Shown here in pieces: positions 8,410 to 16,090 of a stretch of 37,597 bases of DNA; the stretch's first letter is position 1; the number at the start of each line of letters is the position of its first letter. The stretch is from an uncultured Pseudomonadota bacterium (GTDB lineage: Bacteria > Myxococcota_A > UBA796 > UBA9615), in contig CALAGR010000170.1 of assembly GCA_937891735.1 (NCBI GenBank), positions 1 to 37,597 of the forward strand. The letters are read 5' to 3'. The notes under the pieces were generated by a model. The model did no database searches. It was not told the origin of the DNA and saw only the letters and a program-made list of their open reading frames with translations. The position numbers and the translations under genes are program-made.

Positions 8410-9995
8410 GCGGGGTACCCGAGCATGACTTCGCGCAGGAACGCGGTGCCTTCGGCTTCGGTCGTGGCTCCACCGGACACATCGCCGACGGCGAACGACT
8501 CGCTGGTGAAGGGCCACATGCCCTGCATGAGGAGCATCGCCGCGCGGAAGTCAGCGGGGGTGACCCACTCCGTCGCGTAGCCGTCCGGTCCGATGGCCCC
8601 CACGATCCCGGCGCGCTCCTCGTCGAAGGGCCCCCCGAACGCGCACACGACGTAGCCTTCGGTCCAGTGGTTGAGCCCATCCCCGATCGCGAAGGGGGTG
8701 CGCCCGAACTCGGTCGTCAACAGGACCGTCTGCCGATCAAGGTCGATCTTGGAGGGGTCGTTCTCCCCCGGCTCGTTGATCCGGGAAGTGAGCTCGCGCA
8801 TGGTGTGCACGAGGTTGCGTGCGGAGTGATGCACGTGCTCGAAGTGGGTGTCGTAGGCGCCGCCACCGACGGCTGGAAGGAGTCCGCCGTCCACCACCGT
8901 GACCCACTTTGGCGCGTCCGTGGGGTGGGTCAACAACTCGGCGCCCAGCCGGAGCGACATGGTGGTGAAGTCCGCCTCACTGTGCTCGCCGCACTCGTCA
9001 CCCTGGGCGCCCTGCGAAGCGCCTGGGCCGAGCACCGCTCGGAAGTCCTCGGCCCCCTCAAGGGCGGCCCGCGCCGCCTCCCAGTCGGTCATCGCCGGAG
9101 CGCGTACACGCTCTCCGGTGCCTGGCCGGATGAGGCGAGCACCGTACCGCTGGGTGTAGTAGCGCACGACCGCGTCGAGCTCGTCCCTGCGCCCGGCGAC
9201 GGTGGTCCGGCCGAGCCCCTCCTCGGAGAGGCCCCCATGGCCGAGGCGCAACGAGACCGGGCGCGCCGAGCCTCCGTGCAAACCCACAGCGGAAGCCGCC
9301 TCCCCGTTGTGCGCGGTCAGGTCATGGAGACCGGGGTACACCACCGTCGAATAGGGGGTCGTGCGCTCCTGCCGTTCGGAGAAGAACCGCTGTACGTGGG
9401 CTGCGGTCGATGCCATGCGAGGGCTCGTCATGGGGTGACCACACATGGTCAAGGGCACGCCGGTCTCGTGCGCGCCCTGGTCGTGCTTCATCACCCACAT
9501 GCGCATGCGCCGGACGATGTCCGGCCGATCACGTAGCGGGTAGAGGTAGGGACCGAGTCGGACCTGGGCTCCGCCGGCGTCCGAAGCGAACGGAGCTTCG
9601 AGCAGGCTGCGGTTGCCTCCTCCGCACCGCGCGAACTCGCTCGTGACGCTTACCGGGGTGTTCTGGAAGGTCCACCACATCGTGGGACCATCAGGACCAC
9701 CGCTCTCCGAGCCGTGTTCCGGGACGACGTAGAAGGTGTCCCAAGGACAGATGCCGCCAAAGAGGAAGACCTCGAGCACTCCGTCTGGGCGATCACCTGC
9801 CGGGAGGAGGAGCTGCTCGCTGCCGGGTCGAGCGGTCGCCCACGCGCCCGGCGGGGCGCCCAGGGAGTCGGGCTCCTCCTCAGGCTTGCAGCCGCGCGCA
9901 AAGGCTGCGCCGCCCAGCGCGGCCAGGCCGCCGGCTCTGAGGAAGCTGCGCCGGGACCAGCCAAATGTTCGAGAGGTAGATCGTCTCCTCGCCAT
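8406..9995 (-). CDS. DUF1501 family protein, Tat-exported
   Basis: This 529-residue protein has a twin-arginine signal (SRRSFLRAGGLAALGG) ending near a Cys, so it may also be lipidated. The body matches DUF1501, an alkaline-phosphatase-superfamily fold of unknown activity: ICPWDTFYVVPEHG, TMWWTFQNT, MWVMKHDQGAHET, HNGEAASAVGLHGG, AYDTHFEHVHHSARNLVHTM, VLLTTEFGRTPF and GLNHWTEGYV. The ATG at 9995 is chosen because it begins the Tat signal and lies 6 nt after a TATGAT box; the open frame continues far upstream without protein-like content. It is the first gene of a two-gene operon with the Cys-rich lipoprotein. The paralogue at 10392 is divergently oriented. Confidence 0.9.
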   Translation of the reverse strand: MARRRSTSRTFGWSRRSFLRAGGLAALGGAAFARGCKPEEEPDSLGAPPGAWATARPGSEQLLLPAGDRPDGVLEVFLFGGICPWDTFYVVPEHGSESGGPDGPTMWWTFQNTPVSVTSEFARCGGGNRSLLEAPFASDAGGAQVRLGPYLYPLRDRPDIVRRMRMWVMKHDQGAHETGVPLTMCGHPMTSPRMASTAAHVQRFFSERQERTTPYSTVVYPGLHDLTAHNGEAASAVGLHGGSARPVSLRLGHGGLSEEGLGRTTVAGRRDELDAVVRYYTQRYGARLIRPGTGERVRAPAMTDWEAARAALEGAEDFRAVLGPGASQGAQGDECGEHSEADFTTMSLRLGAELLTHPTDAPKWVTVVDGGLLPAVGGGAYDTHFEHVHHSARNLVHTMRELTSRINEPGENDPSKIDLDRQTVLLTTEFGRTPFAIGDGLNHWTEGYVVCAFGGPFDEERAGIVGAIGPDGYATEWVTPADFRAAMLLMQGMWPFTSESFAVGDVSGGATTEAEGTAFLREVMLGYPA

Positions 9996-10001
9996 AGCGA
10001 C

Positions 10002-10007
10002 ATCATA
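10002..10007 (-). promoter_or_regulatory. TATGAT -10-like box for the 9995 DUF1501 gene
   Basis: TATGAT on the minus strand is close to the sigma-70 -10 consensus and ends exactly 6 nt before ATG 9995. There is no Shine-Dalgarno site between them, which predicts a leaderless transcript. No convincing -35 was seen. Confidence 0.5.
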
Positions 10008-10318
10008 CCCAGCCGGGAGGCGCGAAACCAGAACGGGATAGCGGTGCGGCATCGATGCACGGGATCGAGCAGGACGCCTGTCCGCTCCGGTCTTCCGGGC
10101 TGGACATGGTCGCGGTGGGCGTGACCTCTGTGGGGCAGCGGCCATCGCTCCACCTGGCCACTTCGGCACCTCGGGCAGCGCCTCAGATCCTCCCGGGTCA
10201 CGCTCAGCCCCGAGTCCGCCAGGGCCTGCAGGACCAGCTCCGCATGGCTGGCCCGCCACCGCAGCCGCACCAAAACCCTGGCCGAATATCTGGCCCGGGT
10301 GGTCGCCCCGGCCTGACT

Positions 10319-10359
10319 CCAGTGGTCGGCCCTCCGCGGATAGCAGGGCCGACCGCTGG
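10319..10359. repeat. Strong inverted repeat (15-bp stem, 11-nt loop)
   Basis: Arms 10319-10333 and 10345-10359 pair at 14 of 15 positions plus one G-T wobble. The core is GTCGGCCCT against AGGGCCGAC. It sits 32 nt upstream of the 10392 start codon in the divergent spacer and has no following T-run, so it is not a standard terminator. It could be an operator, a REP-like element or an IS end. Confidence 0.75.
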
Positions 10360-10379
10360 GAAAGGGCCAAAGTCGAGCC

Positions 10380-10385
10380 TAGTAT
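10380..10385 (+). promoter_or_regulatory. TAGTAT -10-like box for the 10392 DUF1501 gene
   Basis: The box ends 6 nt before the GTG start at 10392 with no ribosome-binding site. Geometry is identical to that of the divergent copy at 10002-10007. Confidence 0.45.
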
Positions 10386-10391
10386 TCACCG

Positions 10392-11996
10392 GTGTCCCGA
10401 CCCACTCCGCTCCGTCTGCCCATAGAGGACCTCGCCCGCCTGACCCGCCGGTCGTTCCTCCATCGCGGGAGCTTGGCTGCCGCCGGGCTCGGGCTCGGTG
10501 CGGCCGCGTGCAAGCCCGTGGTGGAGCCATCGACCGCGGCCGTCTCGGGGCCCTGGGGAACGGCGCGCCCGGGTGGGGAGTCGGTGTTGCTGCCCGACCA
10601 GGTGCGGCCGGACGGCGTGCTGGAGCTGTTCCTCATCGGCGGGCTCTGCCCGTGGGATACGTTCTACGTTGTGCCCGAGTACGGCGCTCCCACCGGCGGC
10701 GGCAACTCCGGAACCATGTGGTGGACCTTCCAGAACACGTTCAACAGCGTCCCCGACTTCTACACCCGGTGTGGGGGCGCCGGTCCCCTCCTCCTCGACC
10801 CGTGGGCCACGGACGCCGCCGGGGCGGGAGTGAGGCTCGGTGCATTCCTCTACCCCCTGCGCGACCGACCGGACATCACGAGCCGCATGCGCATGTGGGT
10901 GATTCGCCACGATCAGGGGGCGCACGAGACCGCGATCCCGCTGACTCTCTGCGGCCACCCGCAGTCCTCGCCCCGGATGGCGTCGACTCCCGCCCATGTC
11001 CAGCGCTTCTTCGAGGAACGTCGGTCGGCGGAGCGCCTCAATCCGTGGACGGCCGTCCTGTACCCCGGCTTGTCGGATCTCTCGGCCCTCAACGGCGAGG
11101 CAGCCAGCGCGGTCGGCCTTCACCGGGGCTCGGCGCGCCCGTTGTCCCTCCGATTCGGGGCCGGCGGCCTCTCCTCCGACGGTCTCGACCGGGCCACTGT
11201 CGCCCAGCGCAGGGACGCCCTGGACGCCGCAGTCCAGGGTCACGTCCGGCGCTACGAGGAGCGGTTCCGCCGCATCGACACCGGGGAGCGGGTGCGTGCT
11301 TCGGCGATCGATGACTTCGTGGCTGCGCGGCTCGCCCTGGGGCGGTCCGACGTGTTCCTCGACCTCGCTGGCGCCGGTGCGTTCCAGGGCGCGACGGGGC
11401 AGGAGTGCCTCGACAGCAGCCCCGCGGACTACACGGCGATGGAGTTTGACCTGGCCGTGCGCATGCTGACCGACCCGACCGAACCCCTGCGCTGGGTCAC
11501 CCTCGTAGACGGCGGCCTGCTCCCCGCGACGGCCGGCGCTGCCTACGACACCCACTTCGCCCACGTGCACCAGAGCTCGCGGAACGTCGTGCATACGATG
11601 AAGAGGCTGGTGGCCTCGATCAACGAACCTGGTGAGAACGACCCCAGGAAGCTCGATCTCGAACGACAGACCGTCCTCGTCACGACCGAGTTCGGGCGTA
11701 CGCCCTACGCCGTCGGGGACGGGCTGAACCACTGGGCCGACGGGTATGTGGTGATGGCCATCGGGGGGCCGTTCGATGAGGAGCGCTCCGGCATCGTCGG
11801 TTCGATCGGCGAGAGCGGTATCGCCGGCGAGTGGATCACGCCGGCTGACTTCCGGGCCGCCATGCTGTTGGCTCAGGGGATCTGGCCATTCAACGGCGAG
11901 TCCTTCGCCGTAGGCGACGTTTCGGCCAATACCCTCAACGAGATCGAGGGAGCGACCTATCTGCGCGAGCACGTGCTCGGGTACCCCCGGACATGA
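10392..11996 (+). CDS. DUF1501 family protein, Tat-exported, second copy
   Basis: This 534-residue paralogue of the 8406-9995 gene has a twin-arginine motif in TRRSFLHRGSLAAAGLG and an AAAC lipobox-like end, so it may be a Tat-exported lipoprotein. Shared landmarks are LCPWDTFYVVPEYG, TMWWTFQNT, RMRMWVIRHDQGAHET, AYDTHFAHVHQSSRNVVHTM, VLVTTEFGRTPYAVGDG and LNHWADGYV. The start is a GTG at 10392, the only suitable codon ahead of the Tat signal. The stop overlaps the next start as ATGA (11993-11996), as in the divergent copy. The DUF1501 fold belongs to the alkaline phosphatase/sulfatase superfamily, but activity is unproven. Confidence 0.9.
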   Translation: MSRPTPLRLPIEDLARLTRRSFLHRGSLAAAGLGLGAAACKPVVEPSTAAVSGPWGTARPGGESVLLPDQVRPDGVLELFLIGGLCPWDTFYVVPEYGAPTGGGNSGTMWWTFQNTFNSVPDFYTRCGGAGPLLLDPWATDAAGAGVRLGAFLYPLRDRPDITSRMRMWVIRHDQGAHETAIPLTLCGHPQSSPRMASTPAHVQRFFEERRSAERLNPWTAVLYPGLSDLSALNGEAASAVGLHRGSARPLSLRFGAGGLSSDGLDRATVAQRRDALDAAVQGHVRRYEERFRRIDTGERVRASAIDDFVAARLALGRSDVFLDLAGAGAFQGATGQECLDSSPADYTAMEFDLAVRMLTDPTEPLRWVTLVDGGLLPATAGAAYDTHFAHVHQSSRNVVHTMKRLVASINEPGENDPRKLDLERQTVLVTTEFGRTPYAVGDGLNHWADGYVVMAIGGPFDEERSGIVGSIGESGIAGEWITPADFRAAMLLAQGIWPFNGESFAVGDVSANTLNEIEGATYLREHVLGYPRT

Positions 11997-14518
11997 CCGC
12001 CCTGGTGCTCCGCGCCCGGTCACGAGGTCGCCTGGCGGCGCTGGCATTGCTGCTCCTGATCACCGCCTGCCCGGCCGAGACCGCCATGGTGCCGCTGGGC
12101 GACGCCGGGGACGAAGCGTTCGTGCGTCGGCTGGTCCCGCTGATGTGGGGACGAAACCCGATCTCGGTGCGTGAGGTCGACGTGCTCGCCCAGGTCCTCG
12201 AGAGCACCGGAGGGGATCGGGCAGGCCTCGTTCGGGCCATGGCAGGCTCGGACGAGTACGTCGAGCGATGGCGCAGCTACCTGTACGACATGCTGTTCGT
12301 GAACCGGATCGGGGAGCGCAGCAACCAGGAGTGCTTCGATGTGGCGCGTTCCGGTGGGGACTCGTCCGAGCTGGCGATGCTCGTGCGCGACGGGAGCCCC
12401 GAGAGCGTGCAGTGGCCGACGGCCTTCTCCATGCGCGACCTCTTCCGGTCGTCGCTGATCCTCGACGACCTGTCCCCGATCTTTCGCGCCAACCTCTTCG
12501 CCCAGCTGTCGCGCGACTTCTTGATGCAGGGACCGGAGGCGGCCACGCTCCTGCGCCAGAACTCCTCCGAGTCGTTCGAGAGCGTCTACCTCAACCGCCA
12601 GATGGCCTGCCTGCCCTGCCACAACTCGGAGTGGGCGGTGGTCGACTCCCCGGATCCTGAGCAGGACCGTCACTGGCCGCTCCCAGGCAACCTGGAGCGG
12701 GCGCTCTTCGACTCGGAGATCGGCCGTCCCCCGGAGGACGTCTACGGGTTCTTCCGGCGCCACGGCGTGCTCGCGGGCCACAACATGTTCGATATCCAGT
12801 ACTTCTCGGCCCCGACGGGCTGCTTCGGCCGCGACGCGCCGGGGTGCGACGGGTGCGCCTGCGAGGAGGTGGTGTGCGACCAGATGCCGTCGTGCTGCAC
12901 CGATGTCTGGACCATCGCCTGCGCCGAAGCCTGTTCGGCGGCCGAGCTCGGCTGCATTCCGGCGACTCCGGAGAACTTCGACGGCTGCGACCCACTCCCC
13001 GGTCACCCGGGCTGCGCCGGCTGCGCCTGCGAAGCGGAGGTCTGCGCGCTTCACCCGGACTGCTGCGAGTTCAACTGGCTCAACCACTGCGCGGACTTCT
13101 GCACGCTGCTGGACCCGACCTGCACGTTCGACGACCCACCCGAGTACGAACCCGAGGGGATCAAGCCCTGGGGCCAGCACTCCGACTGCGGCATCTTCGT
13201 GGCTCCGTCCCTGGTCGAGCCGGATCCGCTGGAGGTCGCTGGCTACTTCATCGAGCAGGTTGGCGTCTCCGCGAGCGTCTGGGATCTCGAACGCATGCTC
13301 CATACCGGGATGGAGGATCTGCGCGACGGGCGTGACATCGCCTCCGACGGTTCGATCGGAGGGGAGCAGGCGTTCGCGGCGCTCGTGGCGGGGAGCGTGG
13401 CGGACAAGGTCTGGGGCGAGGTCTTCGGCTCGCCGCTCACGGTCCCCAACCACTTCTCTCGAAACGAGGCTCAGCAGCTGCGGCTGCTCGCTTTGAGCGA
13501 GCGTTTCAGCGACTCCGGTTGGTCGTTGGTGGAGCTGCTCGCGGCCATCGCGCTGGACCCGCTCTTCAACCTCCCGGTCCCGGCGGCCTCTCCGGTGGAC
13601 GCCAGCCCCTATCAGCTGCCAGCGGTGTTCAACCCCTGGGTCAACGACCAGGAAGACGAAGAGCTTCGGGCCAACTCGATCGGCGACATCGTGCACCGCA
13701 AGAGCGGGCGGGTGCTTGTCCAGACAGTCACGTACGCGCTCGGGCTCCGGGCGCTGCCGTCCTTCCCGGACGACTCCGAGGACGTCTCGACCGAGGCTCG
13801 GCTCCAAGAGGATCTCGGCTTCCGGCTGAAGGACAGCGTTCATGGCTTCGAAGGCAACGACTTCCAGGGCCTGACGTCCTGGGAGTTCGCCTACGGGCTC
13901 TGCACCGTGGGGGAGGAGCGGGTCGATGGCTGCGGGCCTCGCACCACCGCCGGCTGCGACGGCTGCGCGTGCGAGTGGGCGGTCTGCACCACCCGGCCGT
14001 CGTGTTGTGACGTGCGTTGGGATGCCACTTGCGGGGGCTTTTGCAGCGCGTCCCCCGAGGGGTGTGTGCCACCGGATGAGCCGGCCGAGGCTCCAATTGC
14101 GTGGATCGACCGCCTCGTCGAGGCCGCCGCGGACTGGGATCAGGCCAATCCCGAGACCCCGGCCACCCTTGGGGACGCGGTTGCCGCGCTTCGGGATCGG
14201 CTGCTCGCAGACCCCACGATGGAAAGCGACGAAGTGGCTGACCTGGAGGCCCTCCTGGCCGAGCAGCTGTCTACGCCGATCAGCATGATCGGAGATCTGA
14301 GCCAGGAGCTCCGATGGGCCTGTGCCGCCCTCGTGGCGAGCCCCCAGATGCAGCTCGCTGGCGATCCCGGCCCCGACCGCCGCGGCACCACCACCCTGCT
14401 CGAGGTCGGGGCCACGGGGTTCCGGGCTCTCTGCGAGCGGGTCTCGGCCGAGCTGTACGGAGAGACCCTGGTCTGTACAGACGACAGCGCCGCCGTTCCT
14501 GACGTGGAGAGCCGTTGA
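11993..14518 (+). CDS. Large Cys-rich lipoprotein, DUF1549/DUF1553-like, with one CxxCH heme motif, second copy
   Basis: This 841-residue paralogue of the 5911-8409 product has lipobox LITAC (Cys26). The DUF1549-like start reads LVPLMWGRNPISVREV and GSDEYVERWRSYLYDML. CLPCH near residue 206 is a potential heme c site in LNRQMACLPCHNSEWAV. Eight-Cys modules lie at about 283-314, 339-372 and 653-685, with exactly the same Cys spacing as in the other copy (for example GCDGCACEEVVC, then PSCC, then C-x3-C). The DUF1553-like part reads LTVPNHFSRNEAQQ and GWSLVELLAAIALDP. It is coupled to the DUF1501 gene by ATGA and to the following SGNH gene by a TTGA overlap. Function is unknown; surface redox or hydrolysis is only a guess. 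Confidence 0.75.
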   Translation: MTALVLRARSRGRLAALALLLLITACPAETAMVPLGDAGDEAFVRRLVPLMWGRNPISVREVDVLAQVLESTGGDRAGLVRAMAGSDEYVERWRSYLYDMLFVNRIGERSNQECFDVARSGGDSSELAMLVRDGSPESVQWPTAFSMRDLFRSSLILDDLSPIFRANLFAQLSRDFLMQGPEAATLLRQNSSESFESVYLNRQMACLPCHNSEWAVVDSPDPEQDRHWPLPGNLERALFDSEIGRPPEDVYGFFRRHGVLAGHNMFDIQYFSAPTGCFGRDAPGCDGCACEEVVCDQMPSCCTDVWTIACAEACSAAELGCIPATPENFDGCDPLPGHPGCAGCACEAEVCALHPDCCEFNWLNHCADFCTLLDPTCTFDDPPEYEPEGIKPWGQHSDCGIFVAPSLVEPDPLEVAGYFIEQVGVSASVWDLERMLHTGMEDLRDGRDIASDGSIGGEQAFAALVAGSVADKVWGEVFGSPLTVPNHFSRNEAQQLRLLALSERFSDSGWSLVELLAAIALDPLFNLPVPAASPVDASPYQLPAVFNPWVNDQEDEELRANSIGDIVHRKSGRVLVQTVTYALGLRALPSFPDDSEDVSTEARLQEDLGFRLKDSVHGFEGNDFQGLTSWEFAYGLCTVGEERVDGCGPRTTAGCDGCACEWAVCTTRPSCCDVRWDATCGGFCSASPEGCVPPDEPAEAPIAWIDRLVEAAADWDQANPETPATLGDAVAALRDRLLADPTMESDEVADLEALLAEQLSTPISMIGDLSQELRWACAALVASPQMQLAGDPGPDRRGTTTLLEVGATGFRALCERVSAELYGETLVCTDDSAAVPDVESR

Positions 14519-15684
14519 GCGAAGTCGAGGGCACGAAGAGACCACGACGGACCGCTAAATTCGTCGCCGGGGGGCTGGCTCTGGTGGTGGTGGTGTCGCT
14601 GCTGCTGGGGCTCGGCGCCGAGCTGGTCCTGCGAGCGACGGGCAAGTTCCGGACCTGGAGCGAACTCAACGGGGATCCGTACGTCTCGCCGACGGATCCT
14701 GCTCAGTTCTGGCTTCCCTGGATCGGCAAGGACAACCACGAGTTGATCGATGTTCTCATCGAGCACCCGGAGTTCACCCACGACCTGCGCACCAACGCCC
14801 TCGGGCTGCGCGAGGATGAGCTGGAGATCGACAGGCTGCCAGGCACCGTTCGCATCGTCGGCCTGGGGGACTCCTTCGCGATGGGGTACGGCGTCGAGAT
14901 CGAGGACACCTACCTCCAGGTGATGGAGCGGATGCTGGGTTCGCTGGAGCCCGACACCACTTGGGAGACGATCAACGCCGGGGTCGCGGGCCACGACCCC
15001 GTGTTCTCCGAGCAGCTCCTGCGCCGCCGACTCCTGCCCTTCAAGCCCGACATCGTGCTCTTGCTCGTCAACCAGTCAGACGTCTTTGACATCGTCAGCC
15101 GGGGAGGCACCGACCGGTTCGACGAGAACGGGGCCGTGCGCTCGATAGGCGGTCGGCCGCTCGAGTTTGCATTCGAGTACAGCCACCTGGTTCGCGCTGC
15201 AGCGATGGCGGCCCCATCCAGCGGGGGAACAAACTGGCTGCACTGGGAGAAGCTCAGCGCCGAAGACGAGGCCTTCGCGGGCCGGGTGATCCTGGAGGTG
15301 GCCCACTCGCTGGCTCGCCTGGGAGAGGAGCAGGGCTTCCGGTTCCTGCTCGTGGCCCACCCCCACCGCTACCAGATGTTCGGTTGGCCCAGGGACCCGA
15401 CGTTCAAGTACCTCGGGCGGCCGCAGATCGGCGGAAGCATCGAGTTCGTCGATACCGTCGGGGCGTTTCGCGAAGCAGTCGGATGGAGTGAGCCCTGGCC
15501 GGGCCCTCCGGGAACGCCTCCGCCGGAGCGCGAGGAGTCCGTACTCGCGCCGTACTTCTATCCGATCGACGGCCACTACCCTCCCCGGGGCCACGAGCTA
15601 CTCGCGGAGCAGGTCGTCTCGGCGCTCCAGGAACGGGGCTGGGTGGGCGATGGTAACCGTTCAGGCCCCCGGTTGAGGCCGTGA
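14515..15684 (+). CDS. Membrane-anchored SGNH/GDSL hydrolase
   Basis: This 389-residue protein has one N-terminal transmembrane segment (about 16-36) and a periplasmic or extracellular SGNH fold. Block I is GLGDSFAMGYG with catalytic Ser about 120, then NAGVAGHDPV, LLLVNQSD and the final His block DGHYPPRGHELLAE (Asp352, His354/His360). SGNH enzymes hydrolyse acetyl or acyl esters, often on glycans; the substrate here is unknown. The start is TTG 14515, overlapping the upstream stop as TTGA, so it is probably the third gene of the DUF1501 operon; there is no equivalent gene after the divergent copy. The N-terminus SEVEGTKRPRR is cytoplasmic-type. No better start is available before the membrane segment. 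Confidence 0.8.
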   Translation: MSEVEGTKRPRRTAKFVAGGLALVVVVSLLLGLGAELVLRATGKFRTWSELNGDPYVSPTDPAQFWLPWIGKDNHELIDVLIEHPEFTHDLRTNALGLREDELEIDRLPGTVRIVGLGDSFAMGYGVEIEDTYLQVMERMLGSLEPDTTWETINAGVAGHDPVFSEQLLRRRLLPFKPDIVLLLVNQSDVFDIVSRGGTDRFDENGAVRSIGGRPLEFAFEYSHLVRAAAMAAPSSGGTNWLHWEKLSAEDEAFAGRVILEVAHSLARLGEEQGFRFLLVAHPHRYQMFGWPRDPTFKYLGRPQIGGSIEFVDTVGAFREAVGWSEPWPGPPGTPPPEREESVLAPYFYPIDGHYPPRGHELLAEQVVSALQERGWVGDGNRSGPRLRP

Positions 15685-15707
15685 TCGAGCCGTGGGATTC
15701 ATGCTGC

Positions 15708-15803
15708 ATGAAGACCACGACGAAGACCCTGGAGCAGAAGATCGAGACCGCGGTGAAGCAGCTGGTGCGCGACCGCCTGGCGGCGTGCGAGCCACCAGCT
15801 TGA
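15708..15803 (+). pseudogene. Truncated ORF fragment, 31 codons
   Basis: The reading begins MKTTTKTLEQKIETAVKQL, is helical and has good codon content up to about residue 27. It then ends in four residues that are simply the antisense of the IS3-like fragment. It looks like the 5' end of a gene cut by an insertion. I do not recognise the family, and there is no ribosome-binding site. Confidence 0.35.
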
Positions 15804-15860
15804 TCGCCGACGCCTTGAACTCAGGGTGTGCTGCCGTCGACTGTTCCGCTTCGTTGCCAT
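15786..15860 (-). pseudogene. IS3-type OrfA (HTH transposase subunit) fragment
   Basis: From ATG 15860 the minus strand reads MATKRNSRRQHT, and after a one-base frame change HPEFKASAIKLVAR. Together they match the start of IS3-family OrfA proteins, which have a basic leader, then HTPEFK and a helix-turn-helix. Only about 26 residues remain and there is no OrfB. Confidence 0.55.
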
Positions 15861-16077
15861 CAGTCCTCCCGGATGTGCTTATCACGTGGTCCGGGAAACC
15901 AGGGGAGAGTCACCCCGTCCACAGCCGAGGGGCGCCACCAACAACCAGCGCAGACCGAAGCAGCCTCGGGGCTCAGCTGCGGCCGCGGATCGACCAGCCC
16001 CGACCTGCCAGGATTTCCGGACGAATCCCGCCAGAGCTTCTGGACACCACAGCTGTGCGGTAGAGCCATCGCAGGGG

Positions 16078-16083
16078 TACCAT
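16078..16083 (+). promoter_or_regulatory. TACCAT -10-like box for the 16091 gene
   Basis: A TAnnnT box ends 7 nt before ATG 16091 with no Shine-Dalgarno site, which fits a leaderless start. No -35 element was recognised. Confidence 0.35.
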
Positions 16084-16090
16084 CCCGTCG

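Larger units (their letters stand above)
9996..10391. other. Divergent spacer between the two DUF1501 operons
   Basis: These 396 bases hold both operon promoters, a 15-bp stem hairpin and a possible minus-strand gene remnant (about 10060-10310). The remnant reads ARVLVRLRWRASHAELVLQ and then RRCPRCRSGQVERWPLP, a CxxC pair reminiscent of the zinc-binding end of some transposases. It lacks a start and a coherent end, so it is not called as a gene. Confidence 0.4.
15685..16090. other. Intergenic patch of transposase debris
   Basis: These 406 bases contain a 31-codon ORF fragment (15708-15803) joined to an antisense IS3-type OrfA remnant (15786-15860), and then about 220 bases with no recognised feature. 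The promoter-like box TACCAT at 16078-16083 belongs to the next gene. Confidence 0.45.

Noticed and set aside
12020-14545. 841-codon minus-strand open frame opposite the Cys-rich lipoprotein gene
   Set aside because: Antisense shadow in high-GC DNA; composition is Arg/Gly/Glu-rich without domains, while the plus strand has clear motifs.
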